Source: Burkholderia latens
GTDB taxonomy: Bacteria > Pseudomonadota > Gammaproteobacteria > Burkholderiales > Burkholderiaceae
DNA: 62,810 nucleotides
Direction: 5' to 3'
NCBI RefSeq assembly: GCF_902499045.1
Contig: NZ_CABVPL010000045.1
Span: 1 to 62,810 of the forward strand
In this document: positions 28,231 to 38,702 of the stretch, one piece after another
How the letters are laid out: each line of letters opens with the position of its first letter
Position numbering within the stretch: position 1 is the stretch's first letter
Translations under genes and position numbers: made by a program
The notes under the pieces: generated by a model
What the model was told of the DNA's origin: nothing
Database searches by the model: none
Seen by the model: the letters and a program-made list of their open reading frames with translations, nothing else

Positions 28231-30207
28231 TTACCCCCGGCTCTTGAACTGCTGAACGGCGTTCAGGCTCGTGTTCAGGTTCGGCACCGCGACCGTCAGC
28301 GATGCGCCATCCACCTGCCTGAGCAGATCTTCAACGGACTGCGTGTCCTTCGATGCCTGATCGAAATACTTGCCGAGCGACGCCTGCGCCGCATGCAGGT
28401 CGGCCTTCATCGCAGTGTCGTTGCGCGCGAGCAGCGACAGCCGCGCGGTGAGCAGGCGCAGCTTCACGTTCTCGCGCACGAAGTAGCCCTGATCGGGCGA
28501 CGCGAGCATCGCGTCCGCGTCGTCGATCCGGCGCACCTGCACGAGGCCCTTCAACTGCTGGCCGAGACTGGCCGAGAAGTCATGCCACCACACCTTCCAG
28601 CGCGGCTCGCCGGCAGCGGTCGCGGCCGACGGCGCCGAACCGGCCGGCTCGGCCTTCGGCGCCGCGTGCGGGACGATCGCCTCGCCCGACAGCGGCAGCG
28701 CGTCGATCTTCGCGATCGCGTCGTCGAGCTTGATCGCGAGGCCCGTGAGGTCGGCCGACGGCGCGGCCTTCAGCTTCTCGATGTCCTGCGCGAGCGCCTT
28801 GCGCACCGTGACGGCCTGCGCGCTCTGCGACGTCGCGAGGCGCGCGTCGGCATTCTGCAGCGCGATCAGCGCGAGCTGCGTGTTGCCGGTCAGCTGCAGC
28901 TGCTGGCTCGCGCTCGACAGCATCTGGTCGACTTCCTCGAGCATCCACGCGTCGCGGTTGCGCGACAGGTCCTGATACTGCTGCTGCAGCGCCTGCTGCG
29001 CGCTCTGCGCGTCGGCGAGCTTGCCGTCGAGCTGCGCGAGCTGCGTGTCGACCTGGTGCGTGCCCGCGAGCGCCTGCTCCGTCTTCATGCGGATCTCGGC
29101 CGTCTGCGCATCGAGCGCCTTCTGGCGCGCGGCGAACGAATCGTCGAGCCGGTCGACCTTGCGGTTCAGCGCATAGCCGCCGACGCCTGCCGCGCAGCCG
29201 AGCACGACGACGACGAACCACAGCGCCGCGCTGCTGCCGCGGCGCGCGGGCGGTTCGGACGCGGGATAACGGGGGCTGGACGGCGGTGCGGATGCAGCGG
29301 CCGGCTGGGAAGCGACGCTTTTGGAATCGTTGGTATCTGTCATGCGTTTAGTCACCGGTGCGGCTGTCGCCGGTTGGACGGCCTCGTCGGCCATCGTTCG
29401 AAACGCGCGGACGATGCGCTCATCGCCCGCGCCGGTCAGCGTAATCCTATCAAAACCGAGTGCGCGCGCGGTCTGCTCGATGCGCGGGTGCGGCGTGACG
29501 AGCCGCGCATGCTTCAGTGCGTCGATCTCGGCATCGTTCAGGTGCGTGCGCGCGAGTTCGTGCAGGTTGCGCACGCCTTCCGAGCTCGTGACGAGCCATG
29601 CGTGCGGCGCGCCGGCGAGCAATGCGTGCACGCGCTCCCACGTGCCGACGCGCGGCTCGGGCACGACACGCCGGTACGCGGCGACGAGCGTGACGTCCGC
29701 GCCGGCTTCGCGCAGCCGCTCGGCGAGCCATTCGCGGCCGCCGTCGCCGCGCACGATCAGCACGCGCTTGCCGGCGAGCGCCTGCGCGCCGCCGAATGCG
29801 GCCTCGATGCTGGCGAACAGGCTTTCCGAGTCGTAGCGCGGGACGCCGCCGTCGGCGGGCGCCTGCGGCGCGATCACGCGATGCGCGGGCGCCGCGATGC
29901 CGTGGCGCTCGAGCGCCGCGACGCTGCCGGGGCCGACTACGCCGACCGGCAGCGCATTCGGCCAGATCGCGCCGTACTGCGCGAGCGCACGGTCGATCGC
30001 GTTCGGCGACACGAAGATCACCAGTGCGTAATCGGCGAGCGCCGCGAACGCGGCGTCGAGCGGCGCCGGATCGTCGACCGGCGCGATATCGATCAGCGGG
30101 AATTCGAGCACGTCGCAGCCGGCGTCGGCCAGTTTGGCCGCGAGCTCGGCGGACTGGCCGTCCGGGCGCGTCAGGACGGCGGTGAACGCGTGCGCGCCGC
30201 CCGCCAT
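28231..30207 (-). CDS. hemDX: Fused uroporphyrinogen-III synthase / HemX membrane protein
   Basis: A 658-residue fusion. Residues 1 to about 270 are uroporphyrinogen-III synthase, which closes hydroxymethylbilane to uro'gen III (FTAVLTRPDGQSAELAAKL, VSPNAIDRAL, VTSSEGVRNL). After an Ala/Pro/Ser-rich linker and one transmembrane helix (SAALWFVVVVLGCAAGVGGYAL, around 330) comes a HemX domain with a long Gln-rich coiled coil and a C-terminal helical domain. Such HemD/HemX fusions are known in Burkholderia. The ATG overlaps the hemC stop as TGATG. Confidence 0.92.
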   Translation of the reverse strand: MAGGAHAFTAVLTRPDGQSAELAAKLADAGCDVLEFPLIDIAPVDDPAPLDAAFAALADYALVIFVSPNAIDRALAQYGAIWPNALPVGVVGPGSVAALERHGIAAPAHRVIAPQAPADGGVPRYDSESLFASIEAAFGGAQALAGKRVLIVRGDGGREWLAERLREAGADVTLVAAYRRVVPEPRVGTWERVHALLAGAPHAWLVTSSEGVRNLHELARTHLNDAEIDALKHARLVTPHPRIEQTARALGFDRITLTGAGDERIVRAFRTMADEAVQPATAAPVTKRMTDTNDSKSVASQPAAASAPPSSPRYPASEPPARRGSSAALWFVVVVLGCAAGVGGYALNRKVDRLDDSFAARQKALDAQTAEIRMKTEQALAGTHQVDTQLAQLDGKLADAQSAQQALQQQYQDLSRNRDAWMLEEVDQMLSSASQQLQLTGNTQLALIALQNADARLATSQSAQAVTVRKALAQDIEKLKAAPSADLTGLAIKLDDAIAKIDALPLSGEAIVPHAAPKAEPAGSAPSAATAAGEPRWKVWWHDFSASLGQQLKGLVQVRRIDDADAMLASPDQGYFVRENVKLRLLTARLSLLARNDTAMKADLHAAQASLGKYFDQASKDTQSVEDLLRQVDGASLTVAVPNLNTSLNAVQQFKSRG

Positions 30208-31193
30208 CAGGCGTCGCCCTTGCCGGCCTGCGAGCCGGCGAGCAATGCGTTGACGATGTCGCGCGCGCCCTGCGCGTCGAGTTCGTCCGATACCGCGCGG
30301 CCGAGCGCGAGCGCATCGGCGACGTTCATGACGGCGCCGCACTCTTCGGCGGTCAGCACGCGCCGGCCGTCGGTCGTCGATACGCGGCCCGTCAGGTACA
30401 GCTCGCCTGCCCGCCACTGCGCATGCGCGGCGAGCGGCACTTCGCAGCTGCCGCCGAGCGCGCGCGACACCATCCGCTCGGCCTCGACCGCGAGCGCGGT
30501 CTGCGAGTCATGCAGCGGCGCGAGCCATGCGGCGACGTCGGTGCGGTGCGCGGCGATCTCGATGCCGAGCGCGCCCTGGCCGGCCGCCGGCGGGCTGTCC
30601 TCGACGTCGATCAGTGCACGGATTCGCGCGTCGAGGCCCAGACGCTTCAGGCCCGCGGCCGCGAGGATGATCGCCGCGTAGTCGCCGCGATCGAGCTTCG
30701 CCAGCCGCGTGTCGAGATTGCCGCGCAGCGGCAGCACGTCGAGGTGCGGATAGCGCGCGCGCAGCATCGCCTCGCGGCGCAGGCTCGACGTGCCGACGAC
30801 CGCACCGGCCGGCAACGCGTCGAGCGACGCGTAGTCGTTCGACACGAACGCATCGCGCGGGTCTTCGCGCTCCATGATCGCGGTCAGCGCGAAGCCGTCG
30901 GGCAGTGCCATCGGCACGTCCTTCAGCGAATGCACGGCCAGATCGGCGCGGCCGTCGGCCAGTGCATTCTCCAGCTCCTTCACGAACAGGCCCTTGCCGC
31001 CGACCTTCGACAGCGTACGATCGAGAATCTGATCGCCGCGGGTCGTCATCCCGAGGATTTTCACGTCACAAGCTGGATATAATTTGCGCAGCGCATCACG
31101 CACGTGTTCGGCTTGCCACATCGCGAGGCGGCTCTCGCGCGAAGCGATCGTCAGCGTCGCAGGAGCGGGCGCCGAAAGAGTCTCGGAATTCAT
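30207..31193 (-). CDS. hemC: Hydroxymethylbilane synthase (porphobilinogen deaminase)
   Basis: A 328-residue cytoplasmic enzyme that polymerises four porphobilinogens into hydroxymethylbilane. The dipyrromethane cofactor Cys250 is in the signature [11 protein letters not shown], and the catalytic Asp92 in HSLKDVP. The N-terminal [16 protein letters not shown] is typical. I chose the ATG at 31193, which gives normal length; the open frame far upstream is antisense to the PEP carboxylase gene. It is the first gene of the heme operon and divergent from ppc. Confidence 0.95.
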   Translation of the reverse strand: MNSETLSAPAPATLTIASRESRLAMWQAEHVRDALRKLYPACDVKILGMTTRGDQILDRTLSKVGGKGLFVKELENALADGRADLAVHSLKDVPMALPDGFALTAIMEREDPRDAFVSNDYASLDALPAGAVVGTSSLRREAMLRARYPHLDVLPLRGNLDTRLAKLDRGDYAAIILAAAGLKRLGLDARIRALIDVEDSPPAAGQGALGIEIAAHRTDVAAWLAPLHDSQTALAVEAERMVSRALGGSCEVPLAAHAQWRAGELYLTGRVSTTDGRRVLTAEECGAVMNVADALALGRAVSDELDAQGARDIVNALLAGSQAGKGDA

Positions 31194-31409
31194 TGCTGGA
31201 ACATCGAAGGACGGGATTGAAGACCGAACAATGGTAGCACGCACGCCCCAGCCCGCCCGGGCCCGGAGCCTGCGCCCGCCGCGCCTTCGCGCGCGCGGCG
31301 ATACCGATGCGCGGATGTGCCGCACGTAGCTGGTTGCATGAATGCAGTTCCGTAGTTTCCGCAGTTCCCGCAGTCCCTTTTGACTCGAGCTTTCCCAAGG
31401 AAACCCATC

Positions 31410-34400
31410 GTGAAGTCTTCCGGATCGGCGCGTACGGCGCGCCGCAATGCTGCCTTGCCCTCCCTCGACGCCCAGACGGGCACCCTCGCCACCGCCGCGA
31501 ACGGCCGTGCGACAACGGCAACAAAACCGGCAACGAAACCGAAAGACCCGATACGTCAGACAAAACGCGCGATCAAACCCGCCGGCACCGCCGTCCGCAC
31601 GGCCGCACCGGCGAAGCCCGGCACGCGCACGCGCGACGACAAGGACCGCCCGCTGTTCGAGGACATCCGCTTCCTCGGCCGCCTGCTCGGCGATGTGGTG
31701 CGTGAACAGGAAGGCGACACGGTGTTCGACGTCGTCGAAACGATTCGGCAGACGGCGGTGAAGTTTCGCCGCGAGGACGATAGCGAAGCCGCGCAAACGC
31801 TGGAGAAGAAGCTGCGCAAGCTGACGCCGGAGCAGACGGTGAGCGTCGTGCGCGCATTCAGCTATTTCTCGCATCTCGCGAACATCGCGGAAGACCGCCA
31901 CCACAACCGCCGCCGCCGCATCCACGCGCTGGCCGGCTCCGCGCCGCAGCCGGGCACCGTCGCGTACGCGCTCGACCAGCTGAAGACGACCGGCAACGCG
32001 TCGAAGCGGCTGCTGCAGCGCTTCTTCGACGATGCGCTGATCGTGCCGGTGCTGACCGCGCACCCGACCGAAGTGCAGCGCAAGAGCATTCTCGACGCGC
32101 AGCACGACATCGCGCGGCTGCTCGCCGAGCGCGACCAGCCGCTGACCGCGCGCGAACGCGCGTACAACGAAGCGATGCTGCGCGCGCGCGTGACCGCGCT
32201 GTGGCAGACGCGCATGCTGCGCGACGCGCGCCTGACGGTCGGCGACGAGATCGAGAACGCGCTGTCGTACTACCGCGCGACGTTCCTCGACGAGCTGCCC
32301 GCGCTGTACGGCGACATCGAGGCCGCGCTCGCCGAGCACGGCCTGCAGGCGCGCGTGCCGGCGTTCTTCCAGATGGGCAGCTGGATCGGCGGCGATCGCG
32401 ACGGCAACCCGAACGTGACCGCCGCTACGCTCGACGAAGCGATCAACCGCCAGGCCGCGGTGATCCTCGAACACTATCTCGAACAGGTGCACAAGCTCGG
32501 CGCCGAGCTGTCGGTGTCGAACCTGCTGGTCGGCGCGAGCGACGCGGTGAAGGCGCTCGCGGCAGCGTCGCCCGACCAGTCGCCGCATCGCGTCGACGAA
32601 CCGTACCGCCGTGCGCTGATCGGCATCTACACGCGGCTCGCGGCCAGCGCGCGCGTGCGCGTCGGCGAAGGCACGGTGCCGGTGCGCAGCGCCGGCCGCG
32701 GCGCACCGCCGGTGCGCGCGGTTCCGTATGCGGATTCCGAGGCCTTCGTCGCCGACCTGAAGGTGCTGACCGCGTCGCTCGACGAACATCACGGCGCGTC
32801 GCTCGCCGCGCCGCGCCTCGCGCCGCTCGTGCGCGCGGCCGAAGTGTTCGGCTTCCATCTCGCGAGCATCGACCTGCGCCAGAGCTCCGACATCCACGAA
32901 GCCGTGGTCGCCGAGCTGTTCGCGCGCGCGGGCGTCGAAGGCGACTACGCGGCCCTCGCCGAGGAAGACAAGCTGCGCGTGCTGCTCGCCGCGCTCACCG
33001 ATCCGCGCCCGCTGCGCTCGCCGTACCTCGAATACTCGGCGCTCGCGCAGAGCGAGCTCGGCGTGTTCGAGAAAGCGCGCGAAGTGCGCGCGCAGTTCGG
33101 CCCGCGCGCGGTGCGCAACTACATCATTTCGCACACGGAAACCGTCAGCGACCTCGTCGAGGTATTGCTGCTGCAGAAGGAAACGGGCCTGCTCGAAGGC
33201 ACGCTCGGCAGCCATGCGAAGAACGGGTTGATGGTGATCCCGCTGTTCGAGACGATTCCCGACCTGCGCGACGCCGCGCGCATCATGCGCGACTACTTCG
33301 CACTGCCGGGCGTCGATGCGCTGATCGCGCACCAGGGCGCCGAACAGGAAGTGATGCTCGGCTACTCGGACAGCAACAAGGACGGCGGCTTCCTGACGTC
33401 GAACTGGGAGCTGTATCGCGCCGAGCTCGCGCTCGTCGACCTGTTCCGCGAACGCAAGATCACGCTGCGCCTGTTCCACGGCCGCGGCGGCACGGTGGGC
33501 CGCGGCGGCGGCCCGACCTACCAGGCGATCCTGTCGCAGCCGCCGGGCACCGTGAACGGCCAGATCCGCCTGACCGAGCAGGGCGAGGTCATCGCGAGCA
33601 AGTTCGCGAACCCGGAGATCGGCCGGCGCAATCTGGAGACGGTCGTCGCCGCGACGCTCGAAGCGTCGCTGCTGCCGCAGTCGAATGCGCCCGCGCAACT
33701 GCCCGCGTTCGAAGCGGCGATGCAGACGCTGTCCGATGCCGCGATGGCGTCGTATCGCGCGCTCGTCTATGAAACGCCCGGCTTCACCGACTACTTCTTC
33801 TCGTCGACGCCGATCACCGAGATCGCCGAGCTGAACATCGGCAGCCGTCCGGCGTCGCGCAAACTGCAGGATCCGAAGAACCGCAAGATCGAGGACCTGC
33901 GCGCGATTCCGTGGGGCTTCTCGTGGGGTCAATGCCGGCTGCTGCTGACGGGCTGGTACGGCTTCGGCAGCGCGGTGAGCGCGTATCTCGACGGCGCGCC
34001 GGACGCGGCCGAGCGCACGAAACGCCTGACGCTGCTCAAGAAGATGAACAAGACCTGGCCGTTCTTCGCGAACCTGCTGTCGAACATGGACATGGTGCTC
34101 GCGAAGACCGATCTCGCGGTCGCATCGCGCTACGCGCAGCTGGTCGCCGACCGCAAGCTGCGCAAGCACGTGTTCGAGCGGATCGTCGCGGAATGGGAGC
34201 GCACGTCGCAGGCGCTCGCGGAAATCACCGGGCACGAAGGCCGCCTCGCGACCAACCCGCTGCTCGCGCGCTCGATCAAGAACCGCTTCCCGTATCTCGA
34301 TCCGCTGAACCACCTGCAGGTCGAACTGATCAAGCGCCACCGCGCGGGCGACACGAACGCGCGGCTGCGCCGCGGGATTCACCTGACCATCAACGGGATC

Positions 34401-34427
34401 GCGGCCGGCCTGCGCAACACCGGCTGA
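31410..34427 (+). CDS. ppc: Phosphoenolpyruvate carboxylase
   Basis: A 1005-residue enzyme forming oxaloacetate from PEP and bicarbonate, an anaplerotic step. The catalytic His218 is in [25 protein letters not shown] is the glycine-rich PEP-binding loop; [14 protein letters not shown] is also conserved. The C-terminus ends [11 protein letters not shown], as usual. I start at a GTG at 31410, preceded by AAGGAAA; compared with the E. coli enzyme the N-terminus has roughly 80 extra Ala/Thr/Lys/Arg-rich residues of low complexity. It is divergent from hemC and followed by a strong terminator. Confidence 0.95.
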   Translation: MKSSGSARTARRNAALPSLDAQTGTLATAANGRATTATKPATKPKDPIRQTKRAIKPAGTAVRTAAPAKPGTRTRDDKDRPLFEDIRFLGRLLGDVVREQEGDTVFDVVETIRQTAVKFRREDDSEAAQTLEKKLRKLTPEQTVSVVRAFSYFSHLANIAEDRHHNRRRRIHALAGSAPQPGTVAYALDQLKTTGNASKRLLQRFFDDALIVPVLTAHPTEVQRKSILDAQHDIARLLAERDQPLTARERAYNEAMLRARVTALWQTRMLRDARLTVGDEIENALSYYRATFLDELPALYGDIEAALAEHGLQARVPAFFQMGSWIGGDRDGNPNVTAATLDEAINRQAAVILEHYLEQVHKLGAELSVSNLLVGASDAVKALAAASPDQSPHRVDEPYRRALIGIYTRLAASARVRVGEGTVPVRSAGRGAPPVRAVPYADSEAFVADLKVLTASLDEHHGASLAAPRLAPLVRAAEVFGFHLASIDLRQSSDIHEAVVAELFARAGVEGDYAALAEEDKLRVLLAALTDPRPLRSPYLEYSALAQSELGVFEKAREVRAQFGPRAVRNYIISHTETVSDLVEVLLLQKETGLLEGTLGSHAKNGLMVIPLFETIPDLRDAARIMRDYFALPGVDALIAHQGAEQEVMLGYSDSNKDGGFLTSNWELYRAELALVDLFRERKITLRLFHGRGGTVGRGGGPTYQAILSQPPGTVNGQIRLTEQGEVIASKFANPEIGRRNLETVVAATLEASLLPQSNAPAQLPAFEAAMQTLSDAAMASYRALVYETPGFTDYFFSSTPITEIAELNIGSRPASRKLQDPKNRKIEDLRAIPWGFSWGQCRLLLTGWYGFGSAVSAYLDGAPDAAERTKRLTLLKKMNKTWPFFANLLSNMDMVLAKTDLAVASRYAQLVADRKLRKHVFERIVAEWERTSQALAEITGHEGRLATNPLLARSIKNRFPYLDPLNHLQVELIKRHRAGDTNARLRRGIHLTINGIAAGLRNTG

Positions 34428-34478
34428 TTCGCGCGCGCGGCGCGGACCTGCCCCGCGCCATGCCGGCGTCGCGAAACG

Positions 34479-34519
34479 AAAGCCGCGCTACGCGATTCAC
34501 GCGTGGCGCGGCTTTTTTT
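34479..34519 (+). terminator. Rho-independent terminator of ppc
   Basis: AAAGCCGCGC (34479-34488) pairs with GCGCGGCTTT (34506-34515), with an inner CGCG/CGCG stem, followed by a run of seven Ts. It lies between the ppc stop and the convergent methyltransferase gene. Confidence 0.9.
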
Positions 34520-34559
34520 CATCGTACGGCGCGCGCGTACCGGCCGCCGTCCCGTCCGC

Positions 34560-35312
34560 TCATTGCGCGTCGATCAGCAACGCGTCGTGCTCGAACGAGC
34601 CGTCCGGCTGCACCGCGTAATAGCCGCGCACCTCGTCGGGCGCGTGCGCCCACAGTGCGCGGATGCCCGCGACGCTGTCGGCCGGCGTGCGAATCCGCTC
34701 GACCCACGTGTCGAAGTCGATCGGCAGGCGCCAGCGGCTTTGCACGCGCGCATCGAACCCGGCGCCGCGAAACATCGCGAGCCATTCGTCGGCGCGGTAG
34801 TCGCGCACGTGCGACGCATCGCGCAGCACTTCGGCGGCCTGCAGATACGTATCGAGCAGCGGATGGTCGTTGCCCGCGATGTCGATCATCAGCACGCGGC
34901 CGCCCGGCTTCAGCACGCGGCGCACCTCGGCGAGCGCCGCGCGCACGTCGTGCCAGTGGTGCGCGCTCATCCGGCTGATCACCCAGTCGAACGTGCCGGC
35001 GTCGAACGGCAGCCGCTCGGCAGGGCCCTGCTGCGTGCGGATGTTCGCGAGGCCGCGCTCACGCGCGGCGGCGCCGACGGTGGCGAGCATCGGCGCCGCG
35101 AGATCGTACGCCACCACGTCGCGCACGTGCGGCGCGACCGCGAAGCTCGCGTGGCCCGCGCCGCAGCCGAGATCGAGCACCGCGGCGTCGGGCGTCGCGC
35201 GCACGGCGTCGGCCAGCGCCTGCAGGTCGGCGCCCGTCGCGTGGACGGTGCTCGTCAGATACGCGGCGGCCGTCGTGCCGAATGCGTCGGCGACCTGATC
35301 GTGGTGTTTCAT
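34560..35312 (-). CDS. Class I SAM-dependent methyltransferase (UbiE/Methyltransf_11 type)
   Basis: A 250-residue cytoplasmic methyltransferase. Motif I for S-adenosylmethionine is VLDLGCGAGHASFAV, followed by the acidic residue in VVAYDLA. Later segments FDWVISRMSAHHW and VLKPGGRVLMIDIAG are typical of small-molecule or quinone-type methyltransferases. The ATG at 35312 has AAGGAGCG just upstream. The substrate is unknown. It is divergent from an XRE-type regulator that may control it. Confidence 0.88.
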   Translation of the reverse strand: MKHHDQVADAFGTTAAAYLTSTVHATGADLQALADAVRATPDAAVLDLGCGAGHASFAVAPHVRDVVAYDLAAPMLATVGAAARERGLANIRTQQGPAERLPFDAGTFDWVISRMSAHHWHDVRAALAEVRRVLKPGGRVLMIDIAGNDHPLLDTYLQAAEVLRDASHVRDYRADEWLAMFRGAGFDARVQSRWRLPIDFDTWVERIRTPADSVAGIRALWAHAPDEVRGYYAVQPDGSFEHDALLIDAQ

Positions 35313-35500
35313 CGTTCGCTCCTTCTTCTGGGTGGGGCGCCCGCTGCCTGCCAGCGCGCGAATCGCTACAATAGGCCCGCGCTTGTACCAGTACAAGTCA
35401 AGCAGTTATTCTGGTATTGGTTACACCTGCCTAATGCTTGTCCCTTGCCGCGCCGCCGGGCGCCCTTTTTTGTCGATTCAGTCGTGTCAGCCGTTTCCGC

Positions 35501-36310
35501 ATGAACCAGCCATCCTCCCCCCCGACCCCGCCGCTCGACGCCACGCCCGCCCGCGCGCTCGGCGAATTCATCCGCGCGCACCGCGAACGGCTGTCGCCGC
35601 AGGCCGTCGGCCTGCCGCCCGGCCCGCGGCGCCGCACGCCGGGGCTGCGGCGCGAGGAAGTCGCGCAGCTGTGCGGCGTCAGCCCGACCTGGTACACGTG
35701 GATCGAGCAGGGCCGCCCGGTGTCGGCGTCCGCCGACGCACTCGCGCGAATCGCCGTCGCGCTGCAATTGTCGAAGGCCGAGCGCGCATACCTGTTCGAG
35801 CTGGCCGCGCAGCGCGATCCGGCCGAGCCCGACGTCGCGGCCGGCGACCTGCCGCCGACGCTCGCGGCGACCGTCGCCGCCATCGCGACGCCCGCGTACG
35901 TGCTCGACCGGCAATGGAACGCGCTCGCGTGGAACGCGCCGGCCGCCGCGCTGTTCACGGGCTGGCTCGACGGCGAGCACGACCGCAATCTGCTGCGCTT
36001 CACGTTCATGGCGCCGGCCGCGCGCACGCTGATCGTCGACTGGGAAACCCGCGCGCGGCGGCTCGCGGCCGAATTCCGCGCGGACTCGATCCGCCATCTC
36101 ACCGACGCGCCGACGCGCGCGTTGATCGACGCGCTGATGGCCGGCAGCGATGCGTTCGCGCAGTACTGGGCGTCGCAGGACGTGTTCGAGCGCGAAGGCG
36201 GGCTGCGCGAGTTCGACCATCCGGCCGACGGCCGCGTCGTCTATCAGCAGATCACGCTGAAGCCCGCGCATCGCGAGGACCTCAAGCTCGTCGTGCTGGT
36301 GCGCGACTGA
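35501..36310 (+). CDS. XRE-family regulator with MmyB-like ligand domain
   Basis: A 269-residue transcription factor. The N-terminal helix-turn-helix (about 15-85) contains LGEFIRAHRERLSP, RRTPGLRREEVAQLCGVSPTWYTWIEQGRPV, the signature of the MmyB group. The C-terminal half (about 100-265) is the MmyB-like ligand-binding domain (YVLDRQWNALAWNAPAAALF). Members are linked to redox or fatty-acid-like ligands and often control a neighbouring oxidoreductase or methyltransferase gene. Here the divergent methyltransferase is the obvious candidate target. Confidence 0.88.
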   Translation: MNQPSSPPTPPLDATPARALGEFIRAHRERLSPQAVGLPPGPRRRTPGLRREEVAQLCGVSPTWYTWIEQGRPVSASADALARIAVALQLSKAERAYLFELAAQRDPAEPDVAAGDLPPTLAATVAAIATPAYVLDRQWNALAWNAPAAALFTGWLDGEHDRNLLRFTFMAPAARTLIVDWETRARRLAAEFRADSIRHLTDAPTRALIDALMAGSDAFAQYWASQDVFEREGGLREFDHPADGRVVYQQITLKPAHREDLKLVVLVRD

Positions 36311-36417
36311 ACCGACGCCGCGCGCCGGCGAAGGCCGGCCGCGCGCGCCGCGAATGTTAGAATCGCGGGATTCCCTCGGCGGCGCACGGCCGCCCAACTC
36401 CCCTTCGAAGAATCGCC

Positions 36418-37827
36418 ATGACGTCCCAACTGCACAAAAAGGGCGAGGCCTGGTCGGCCCGCTTCTCGGAACCGATGTCGGAGCTGGTCAAGCGCTACAC
36501 GTCGTCGGTGTTTTTCGACAAGCGCCTCGCGCTCGTCGACATCGCCGGCTCGCTCGCGCACGCGAGCATGCTCGCGGCGCAGAAGATCATCAGCGCCGAC
36601 GACCTCTCCGCGATCGAGCGCGGGATGACGCAGATCAAGGGCGAGATCGAGCGCGGCGAATTCGAATGGCAGCTGGATCTCGAGGACGTCCACCTGAACA
36701 TCGAAGCGCGGCTGACCGCGCTGATCGGCGATGCGGGCAAGCGCCTGCACACGGGCCGCTCGCGCAACGACCAGGTCGCGACCGACATCCGCCTGTGGCT
36801 GCGCGGCGAGATCGACCGCATCGGCGGGCTGCTGAACGACCTGCGCGGCGCGCTGATCGACCTCGCGGAAAAGAACGCGGACACGATCATGCCGGGCTTC
36901 ACGCACCTGCAGGTCGCGCAGCCGGTCACGTTCGGCCATCACCTGCTCGCATACGTCGAGATGTTCACGCGCGACGCGGAACGCATGCGCGACTGCCGCT
37001 CGCGCGTGAACCGCCTGCCGCTCGGCGCGGCCGCGCTCGCCGGCACCAGCTACCCGATCGACCGTCACGCGGTCGCGAAGACGCTCGGCTTCGACGGCAT
37101 CTGCGCGAACTCGCTCGACGCGGTGTCGGATCGCGACTTCGCGATCGAATTCACGGCGGCGTCCGCGCTGGTGATGACGCATGTGTCGCGCTTCTCGGAA
37201 GAACTCGTGCTGTGGATGAGCCCGCGCGTCGGCTTCATCGACATCGCCGACCGCTTCTGCACCGGCAGCTCGATCATGCCGCAGAAGAAGAACCCGGACG
37301 TGCCCGAACTCGCGCGCGGCAAGACGGGCCGCGTGAACGGCCACCTGATGGCGCTGCTCACGCTGATGAAAGGCCAGCCGCTCGCGTACAACAAGGACAA
37401 CCAGGAAGACAAGGAGCCGCTGTTCGACACGGTCGATACCGTCGCCGACACACTGCGGATCTTCGCGGAGATGGTCGCGGGCATCACGGTGAAGCCGGAC
37501 GCGATGCGCGCGGCCGCGCTGCAGGGCTTCTCGACCGCCACCGACCTCGCCGACTACCTGGTCAAGCGCGGGCTGCCGTTCCGCGACGCGCACGAAGCCG
37601 TCGCGCATGCGGTGAAGATCTGCGACGACCGCGGGATCGACCTTGCCGACCTGACGCTCGACGAAATGAAGCAGGAATTGCCGAACGTCGCGCACCTGAT
37701 CGGCGACGACGTGTTCGGCTACCTGACGCTCGAAGGATCGGTCGCGAGCCGCAACCACCCGGGCGGCACCGCGCCCGATCAGGTGCGTGCGGCGGCCAAG
37801 GCCGCGCGCGCCGCGCTCGGCAAGTAA
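36418..37827 (+). CDS. argH: Argininosuccinate lyase
   Basis: A 469-residue fumarase/aspartase-superfamily enzyme that splits argininosuccinate into arginine and fumarate, the last step of arginine synthesis. The superfamily signature [12 protein letters not shown] is present near residue 282, together with [13 protein letters not shown] and [15 protein letters not shown] near 115-185. Length and start are standard. It stands alone here, without argG or argF beside it, and is followed by a compact terminator. Confidence 0.96.
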   Translation: MTSQLHKKGEAWSARFSEPMSELVKRYTSSVFFDKRLALVDIAGSLAHASMLAAQKIISADDLSAIERGMTQIKGEIERGEFEWQLDLEDVHLNIEARLTALIGDAGKRLHTGRSRNDQVATDIRLWLRGEIDRIGGLLNDLRGALIDLAEKNADTIMPGFTHLQVAQPVTFGHHLLAYVEMFTRDAERMRDCRSRVNRLPLGAAALAGTSYPIDRHAVAKTLGFDGICANSLDAVSDRDFAIEFTAASALVMTHVSRFSEELVLWMSPRVGFIDIADRFCTGSSIMPQKKNPDVPELARGKTGRVNGHLMALLTLMKGQPLAYNKDNQEDKEPLFDTVDTVADTLRIFAEMVAGITVKPDAMRAAALQGFSTATDLADYLVKRGLPFRDAHEAVAHAVKICDDRGIDLADLTLDEMKQELPNVAHLIGDDVFGYLTLEGSVASRNHPGGTAPDQVRAAAKAARAALGK

Positions 37828-37842
37828 GCACGCTGTCACGAG

Positions 37843-37866
37843 CGGACGCCTTCGGCGTCCGTTTTT
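37843..37866 (+). terminator. Rho-independent terminator of argH
   Basis: An eight-base stem CGGACGCC/GGCGTCCG around a TTC loop (37843-37861) followed by five Ts, 15 bases after the argH stop codon. Confidence 0.85.
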
Positions 37867-37931
37867 CATTTCGGGCGAGCGTCGCGCCACGCGCCGCCCT
37901 CTCCCGCTTCACCGCTTTCCGGATACCGCCG

Positions 37932-38615
37932 ATGACCTTCTCCGCCGCGCTCTTCGACATGGACGGCCTGCTCGTCGATTCCGAGCGGACCATCATGAAC
38001 ACGTGGATCGACGTGTCGAACGCGCACGGCGTCGTGCTGACCGAGATCGACTACCTGCAGATCGTCGGCCGCTCGTTCGCCGAAGGACAGGTGATCCTCG
38101 CGCGCCTGATCGGCAACCCGGACACGTTCGACGCCGTACGCATGCGTGTGCGCGAGCAGCTCGCCGCACCCGAACCCCGTCCGAAGTTTCCGCTGAAATC
38201 GGGCGCGCTCGCGCTGCTCGAAACGCTCGCGCAGGCCGGCATTCCGTGCGCGGTCGCATCGTCGTCCGCGCGCGACGTGATCCGCGTGCGGCTCGACGCG
38301 GTCGGCGTACTGCCGTTCTTCCGGGCGATCGCGGGCGGCGACGAAGTCGCGCGCGGCAAGCCCGACCCGGCCGTCTACCGGCTCGCCGCGGAGCGCCTCG
38401 GCGTGCCGGCGCATGCGTGCGTCGCGTTCGAGGACAGCGACTTCGGCGCGCTGTCGGCCGCCGGCGCCGGCGCGTCGGTGATCACCGTGCCCGACCTGAA
38501 GGCGCCGACGCCCGAGATCGTCGCGCTGAGCCTGCACGTGCTCGCGTCGCTCGACGATGCGGTCGCGCTCGTGCCGTCGTGGTTCGGCCGTCTGGACGCG
38601 CAGCAGCCCGCGTAA
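37932..38615 (+). CDS. HAD-superfamily phosphatase (beta-PGM/phosphoglycolate-like)
   Basis: A 227-residue soluble phosphatase. Motif I is FDMDGLLVDSE (nucleophile Asp and acid Asp), motif II is CAVASSSAR, the Lys of motif III is in GKPDPAVY and motif IV is AFEDSDFG. The cap between motifs I and II is small and helical, as in subclass IA enzymes such as YqaB, YniC and beta-phosphoglucomutase. The substrate is a small sugar phosphate at best guess. The start at 37932 is fixed by the motif I position. Confidence 0.88.
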   Translation: MTFSAALFDMDGLLVDSERTIMNTWIDVSNAHGVVLTEIDYLQIVGRSFAEGQVILARLIGNPDTFDAVRMRVREQLAAPEPRPKFPLKSGALALLETLAQAGIPCAVASSSARDVIRVRLDAVGVLPFFRAIAGGDEVARGKPDPAVYRLAAERLGVPAHACVAFEDSDFGALSAAGAGASVITVPDLKAPTPEIVALSLHVLASLDDAVALVPSWFGRLDAQQPA

Positions 38616-38637
38616 GCGGCGCACGCAGCGCCGAAAT

Positions 38638-38668
38638 GCAAACGGGCACCCGAGGGTGCCCGTTTTGC
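38638..38668. terminator. Terminator between the HAD gene and the LprI-like gene
   Basis: AACGGGCACCC (38641-38651) and GGGTGCCCGTT (38654-38664) form a perfect stem with a two-base loop, and TTTT follows. It separates two convergent genes. Confidence 0.85.
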
Positions 38669-38702
38669 GTTGCCGCGCCGAATCGACGGCTCGCGGCGGG
38701 TG